Below are positions 25,359 to 28,958 of a stretch of 28,958 bases of DNA, piece after piece. The stretch spans positions 1 to 28,958 of the forward strand of contig CAZDVZ010000024.1 in NCBI GenBank assembly GCA_964509125.1, given 5' to 3'. Position 1 is the stretch's first letter; every line of letters begins with the position of its first letter. The position numbers and the translations under genes are program-made. The notes beneath the pieces are model-generated. The model made no database searches and was not told the DNA's origin. It saw only the letters and a program-made list of their open reading frames with translations. The DNA is from SIG653 sp964509125 (GTDB lineage: Bacteria; Bacillota; Clostridia; Oscillospirales; CAG-382).

Positions 25359-27803
25359 TTATGCGTAAAGGTTATAAGTACCAAGGAAATGAGCTTTTAC
25401 TCTAAGGTAGTCTGTAGAATCGATTACTTCGCTCCCGTCAACATTTGCGGCAATATATGAAGCGTCATCAAATTCAAAGATACCGAGGAAAGCACTTTTA
25501 ATTCTAAGATAGTCTGTAGAATCAACGATACCATCACCCGTAACGTCACCGTTTACAATAATTACAGCAGAATCCACAATAACGCCATTGGAATAAAGAT
25601 TAACTGTACATCCCGTACCAACACTTGCAGAAGAATCCACTACAGAACCGTTATTATCGCTGACCGAAATAGACGCGTTTTCAAATTGAGAAAGGACACC
25701 GCTTGCAACTGCGCCGGATACAACTTTTTTAAGCATTTTTCCGTCTTTAACAAGAGCGGAATCGGATTTGAGAACGAGTACTTCATCATCAGTGACAACA
25801 GGAGTTTCTGCTTCTTCAGCAATCTTTAATGTGAATGCTCTGTAATCTGCGAGTTCAAAACCGTAAAGCTGAACAGTAGAAGAATCATACGATGAAATAT
25901 CTACAAGCTTATTTGTGTAGAATGGGCTGATGTAATAATATCCATCAATTTCATAGAAGCGGAACTTTTGAGCAACCCAACCATTATCATCATACAAACC
26001 AATAGCACTGCCGTCTCCGTAATATGTATATGTTACATCAATACATTTTCCGGATGCACCTGTGATTTTATATGTAAGAGTATTGCTATCATATTCGAAA
26101 AGGAACTTTTGATTTTCTGCATAGGTTGTATTAGATGCTGTCAAGCTTGCACCGTTATTATCTGTAAGAGTTTTGCCGGATGCTTTGCCTGTAAGGTATC
26201 CATAGAAAGAATCTCCCAAATATTCGGGGGCAACTGTATTGTGAATAATACCGTCAAATACGATTTCAAATGTCTGTGCATTCAAAGATGTCTGACTTGA
26301 TGTATTGAGTGTAGCAAGATTAAGATCAAGATTGTTTGCATTCATATCACAAACCGTATGCGAATAACACGGTTTGATGTAATAATTTCCCGGATAGGAT
26401 TCGTTGGGAAGTACATAGAAACCTTGTGGTCTGAGACCGTTCCAATAATACAAATCTACGGCTGTACCTTCTGCAAGTCCACCATTTGCAACGTCGAGAT
26501 AAAGTCCGGTGGAAACAGATTTAAACTCATAAGAACCATCTGCTCTGCGAGCCATGATCCATCTTTGATCCTCATTAAATGTAGCATCGGTGAAAATAAC
26601 GCTCATGTCACTCGCAGTCATCATTTTACCGGAAGCCGTATTTCTTATGTAAACAGAATTTTCTTCGCCTAAATTAAAATACCATTTGCTGTAATCGTTA
26701 TTTATCTTGAGAATCTCAAAAGCTCTTGCAGCGCTGGCAGCCTCCGTTGTTCCGATATCTTCACCACACAGCTCAAGCTGATTAGTATATGCGTTAAGAT
26801 CAAATACCTTCGTAGATCCTGTTGTTCTGAAATAGAAAGATGCATTTATATAATAAATCCAAAATCTTTGCGGATGTAATCCGTTATAGTCACAAAGCCA
26901 CAAAGCTGTATTGTCCGAATAATCACCATACGGAACATCAATATACTTACCTTTTGCGTCATTGAGAATGGAATAAGAACCGTCATCAGAGTTATAAACA
27001 AAATGCCATCTCTGTTTTTCGGTATACTCGGGAGCTGCGGAAATCAAATTTGTATCGTTATCTGTAATCAAGTTTCCTGTTGCAGAGTGCTTAATAAATC
27101 CGTCAAAGTTTTCGCCCAAATAAAGAGGTGCAACATTGTTCAATTTATTGCCCGGACCTGCTTCTATAGATTTACCGATCATTGAAAGCATTCCGTTCGC
27201 TATAGCAACAGCGATGTCTTCAAAATATGTATCAAACAATACGTTGTCGCCAGGGTTGCTTATAAAGCCTACTTCAACAAGACAAGAAGGCATATTCGTG
27301 CCCCAAATAACTGTAAACTGTGCAGTTTTTACACCTCTGTTTACAAACTGAGGAACAGCAGCCATTATAGAATTCTGAACAGCGGTTGCCATCTTCGCCT
27401 GCGTGGACGACGAAGTATACTTACTCGCATAATATGTTTCAAGTCCTAATGCGGAAGAGCTTGAAAACGAGTTTCTGTGAACACTTATAAAATAGCTGCT
27501 ACCATTATTGTTTGCAATAGAGCATCTTTGGCTAAGTGTCCAGTATATATCTGTTGTTCTTGTATAGGCAACAGTTGTTACTTGAGACATAAGCTCACCA
27601 ATTCTGAGAGAAAGCTTCAAAACATCGTCCGCTTCTTCTCTCGTACCATTCATAGCACCGGGGTCTGTGCCACCGTGACCCGGGTCAATTATGAATACTT
27701 CTCCCGATGCCGAAGCTTCGGTAGCAGGTGTAAAAGCTATAAAGGATAAACTCATAACCAACACCAAAAATAACGCCGTAAAGTTTTTTAATGAGTGTTT
27801 CAT
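25359..27803 (-). CDS. Secreted N-acetylmuramoyl-L-alanine amidase with three beta-trefoils and a dockerin
   Basis: Larger paralogue of the next gene, 814 residues. The signal peptide (about 1-33) ends near SASG. The Amidase_3 domain has the same residue numbering as its paralogue: His43, Glu57, His109 and Glu177 (in LVEVGF). Three ricin-type beta-trefoils follow (about 228-366, 377-516 and 528-652), each with QRW/QKF-type repeats, then a small beta domain (675-748). The dockerin (751-806) has a canonical first loop (Asp753/757/761/764) and a second loop with Asn787, Asp789, Ser791, Asp795 and Asp798. Aromatic-rich trefoils suggest binding to cell-wall or other glycans. CGGAGG lies five bases before the ATG. 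A TATAAT at 27824-27829 has no convincing -35. Confidence 0.9.
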   Translation of the reverse strand: MKHSLKNFTALFLVLVMSLSFIAFTPATEASASGEVFIIDPGHGGTDPGAMNGTREEADDVLKLSLRIGELMSQVTTVAYTRTTDIYWTLSQRCSIANNNGSSYFISVHRNSFSSSSALGLETYYASKYTSSSTQAKMATAVQNSIMAAVPQFVNRGVKTAQFTVIWGTNMPSCLVEVGFISNPGDNVLFDTYFEDIAVAIANGMLSMIGKSIEAGPGNKLNNVAPLYLGENFDGFIKHSATGNLITDNDTNLISAAPEYTEKQRWHFVYNSDDGSYSILNDAKGKYIDVPYGDYSDNTALWLCDYNGLHPQRFWIYYINASFYFRTTGSTKVFDLNAYTNQLELCGEDIGTTEAASAARAFEILKINNDYSKWYFNLGEENSVYIRNTASGKMMTASDMSVIFTDATFNEDQRWIMARRADGSYEFKSVSTGLYLDVANGGLAEGTAVDLYYWNGLRPQGFYVLPNESYPGNYYIKPCYSHTVCDMNANNLDLNLATLNTSSQTSLNAQTFEIVFDGIIHNTVAPEYLGDSFYGYLTGKASGKTLTDNNGASLTASNTTYAENQKFLFEYDSNTLTYKITGASGKCIDVTYTYYGDGSAIGLYDDNGWVAQKFRFYEIDGYYYISPFYTNKLVDISSYDSSTVQLYGFELADYRAFTLKIAEEAETPVVTDDEVLVLKSDSALVKDGKMLKKVVSGAVASGVLSQFENASISVSDNNGSVVDSSASVGTGCTVNLYSNGVIVDSAVIIVNGDVTGDGIVDSTDYLRIKSAFLGIFEFDDASYIAANVDGSEVIDSTDYLRVKAHFLGTYNLYA

Positions 27804-28408
27804 TCGTTACCTCCGTGATTGAAATTATATCTTTCTATTAGTTAGTATACATAGAAAAAATGAATTTTTCTCCCATTTTAATACATTTAAACGAAAAATA
27901 TTTCTTAACAAATTATAAATTCATCATTTTAGCCAAAAATTCTTTGTTGAATGTACTTTTTAAATAAAAGATTCATAATGTAATTTTGTCGTTTACATAT
28001 TTTTTTGTATTTTTACTGTTGATTTTTTATAAATAAAATTTTTGAATCAGCGCCCAAAATAGCGTAAATTTTTTTGTTAGTCATTTTTGACAGTTTTCAC
28101 TAAAGTTATTTGTTTATTATTGCCAAAACAAAAAAACAGTACTCAAAATCAACAATTAAAGTTTTAAAAATATTTTGTTAAGCAAAAATGAATACCATGT
28201 TTGTTTAGAAAAAAAACAACTCTTCTTTTTAAAAAATCACTCGTAAATTATATTAAATTTTAATTATGCATCATTGTCTTTATACAAAAAAACATTCTTT
28301 ATTACTTTCATAATTATTTAAATATGCGCCCATTACATTAGCAAGCGAGCCGTCCCCTGCATATTTTTATAGTACATACTTTGTAAAAAGTATGGGAAGG
28401 AGTTTACA
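27804..28408. other. AT-rich intergenic region
   Basis: About 600 bp between the divergent amidase and collagen-like genes. It is dominated by A/T runs, and no open frame here has a ribosome site and coding character. It must hold the promoters of both flanking genes, but I found no sigma-A site with both boxes well placed. A CATATTTT at 28360-28367 resembles the -10 of sporulation sigma factors E/K; no matching -35 is clear. No RNA gene or mobile element is seen. Confidence 0.6.
28375..28394 (+). promoter_or_regulatory. Perfect inverted repeat just before the collagen-like gene
   Basis: CATACTTT (28375-28382) and AAAGTATG (28387-28394) form a perfect 8-bp stem with loop GTAA. It ends at the base before the GGAAGGAG ribosome site and 14 bp before the ATG. 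It could be an operator or a 5'-UTR hairpin affecting mRNA stability or translation; the role is unknown. Confidence 0.5.
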
Positions 28409-28958
28409 ATGAAAAAAGACTTTTTTATAAATAACAATGATAACTGCCGTTATCAATTCAATAGTTGCAGATCGAACGATCAATGCGACGAAAGCTGCAT
28501 TTGTTCAAAATGTCCCGCAGGCGCACAAGGGCCTGCAGGTCCCATGGGCCCTCAAGGCCCTGCGGGTCCAAGAGGATTCACAGGAGAAGCCGGGCCTCAA
28601 GGTCCAATAGGCCCGCGAGGATATCCCGGAATGCCCGGTCCAATGGGTCCCCAAGGTCCTGCAGGCGAAACAGGTTCTCAAGGTCAGCAAGGTCCGGAAG
28701 GTCCTCAAGGACCAGCAGGCCCGCAAGGTCCCGTTGGCGAAACAGGTCCCGCAGGCCCTACAGGACCGCAAGGCCCCACAGGCCCGGAAGGGCCTCAAGG
28801 TCCTACAGGGCTTACCGGCCCGCAAGGTCCCGTTGGTGAAACAGGTCCCGCAGGTCCTACAGGGCCGCAAGGCCCCACAGGCCCGGAAGGGCCTCAAGGC
28901 CCCACAGGGCTTACCGGCCCGCAAGGTCCCGTTGGCGAAACAGGTCCCGCAGGTCCTA
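28409..28958 (+). CDS. Collagen-like Gly-X-Y repeat protein, BclA-like (3' end beyond window)
   Basis: GGAAGGAG lies six bases before the ATG. The first 38 residues are polar and Cys-rich (Cys at about 13, 20, 26, 30, 32 and 35), with no signal peptide. From about residue 39 an unbroken Gly-X-Y series (GPQGPAGPR, GPTGPEGPQGPTG and so on) runs to the window edge. Thr is frequent in the Y position, as in glycosylated spore-surface collagens. Such proteins in Bacillus and Clostridium (BclA family) form exosporium filaments and usually end in a trimerising C-terminal domain, which is not visible here. GC content is much higher than in the flanks because of Gly/Pro codons. The exosporium role is inferred. 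Confidence 0.88.
   Translation, partial: MKKDFFINNNDNCRYQFNSCRSNDQCDESCICSKCPAGAQGPAGPMGPQGPAGPRGFTGEAGPQGPIGPRGYPGMPGPMGPQGPAGETGSQGQQGPEGPQGPAGPQGPVGETGPAGPTGPQGPTGPEGPQGPTGLTGPQGPVGETGPAGPTGPQGPTGPEGPQGPTGLTGPQGPVGETGPAGP
28721..28958 (+). repeat. 99-bp tandem repeats in the collagen-like gene
   Basis: The same segment beginning CCGCAAGGTCCCGTTGG starts at 28721, 28820 and 28919, an exact 99-bp period (33 residues, 11 Gly-X-Y triplets). Units differ at only a few third-codon positions, such as GGC/GGT. The array continues past the window. Near identity at DNA level implies recent expansion. Confidence 0.92.

Noticed and set aside
27804..28408. Possible small genes or a riboswitch in the large intergenic gap
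   Set aside because: Only A/T-rich sequence with tiny frames, and no recognisable aptamer, tRNA or terminator was seen.
28465..28839. Plus-strand Arg/Ser-rich open frame of 124 codons
   Set aside because: It is an out-of-frame reading of the same collagen repeats, and its start lacks a ribosome site.
28505..28924. Minus-strand open frame of 139 codons rich in Arg, Cys and Gly
   Set aside because: It is the antisense shadow of the Gly-X-Y repeats, with no ribosome site; the + strand collagen-like frame with GGAAGGAG explains the sequence.
28721..28958. Regular repeats resembling a CRISPR array
   Set aside because: The units are contiguous, in frame and protein-coding, with no unique spacers between them.

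Overview
The window is AT-rich, low-GC Bacillota-type DNA, most likely from the Clostridia (gut or rumen Oscillospirales/Ruminococcus-like; inferred). The grounds are strong AGGAGG ribosome sites, PyrK/PyrD class 1B pyrimidine genes, a clostridial one-chain PurL, secreted enzymes ending in type I dockerins, and a BclA-like collagen-repeat gene. No species can be named from the sequence alone.

Positions 1-224 hold the decayed 3' end of a tyrosine recombinase gene (+ strand), two 10-bp direct repeats, and a terminator. They sit against the 3' end of a GMP synthase gene, whose end is a known integration hotspot. This looks like the edge of an integrated element or its scar.

Positions 225-22737 are one continuous minus-strand run of 19 genes with no gap over 26 bp. 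In transcription order these are pyrC, carB, pyrK, pyrD, pyrF, pyrE, pyrB, pyrI, guaB, purE, purC, purF, purM, purN, purO-type IMP cyclohydrolase, AICAR formyltransferase (purH C-terminal half), purD, purL and guaA (synthetase half). A good sigma-A promoter (22840-22868) and a structured leader of about 95 nt precede pyrC; I see no strong internal promoter. The run covers UMP synthesis after carbamoyl phosphate, most of IMP synthesis, and IMP to GMP. carA, purB, purA and purK are not in the window. Several genes are unusual. PurF has lost its nucleophilic cysteine and other glutaminase residues. GuaA has no glutaminase domain, and CarB has no CarA beside it. PurH is split, with an archaeal-type cyclohydrolase. 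The IMP dehydrogenase closely resembles the enzyme of the protist Tritrichomonas foetus.

Positions 23072-27803 carry two tandem paralogous secreted N-acetylmuramoyl-L-alanine amidases (minus strand), each with its own terminator. Both have a signal peptide, an Amidase_3 domain, two or three ricin-type beta-trefoils and a C-terminal dockerin. Positions 27804-28408 are AT-rich and intergenic. From 28409 to the window end a + strand gene encodes a Cys-rich N-terminus followed by Gly-X-Y collagen repeats in 99-bp tandem units. It runs off the edge.
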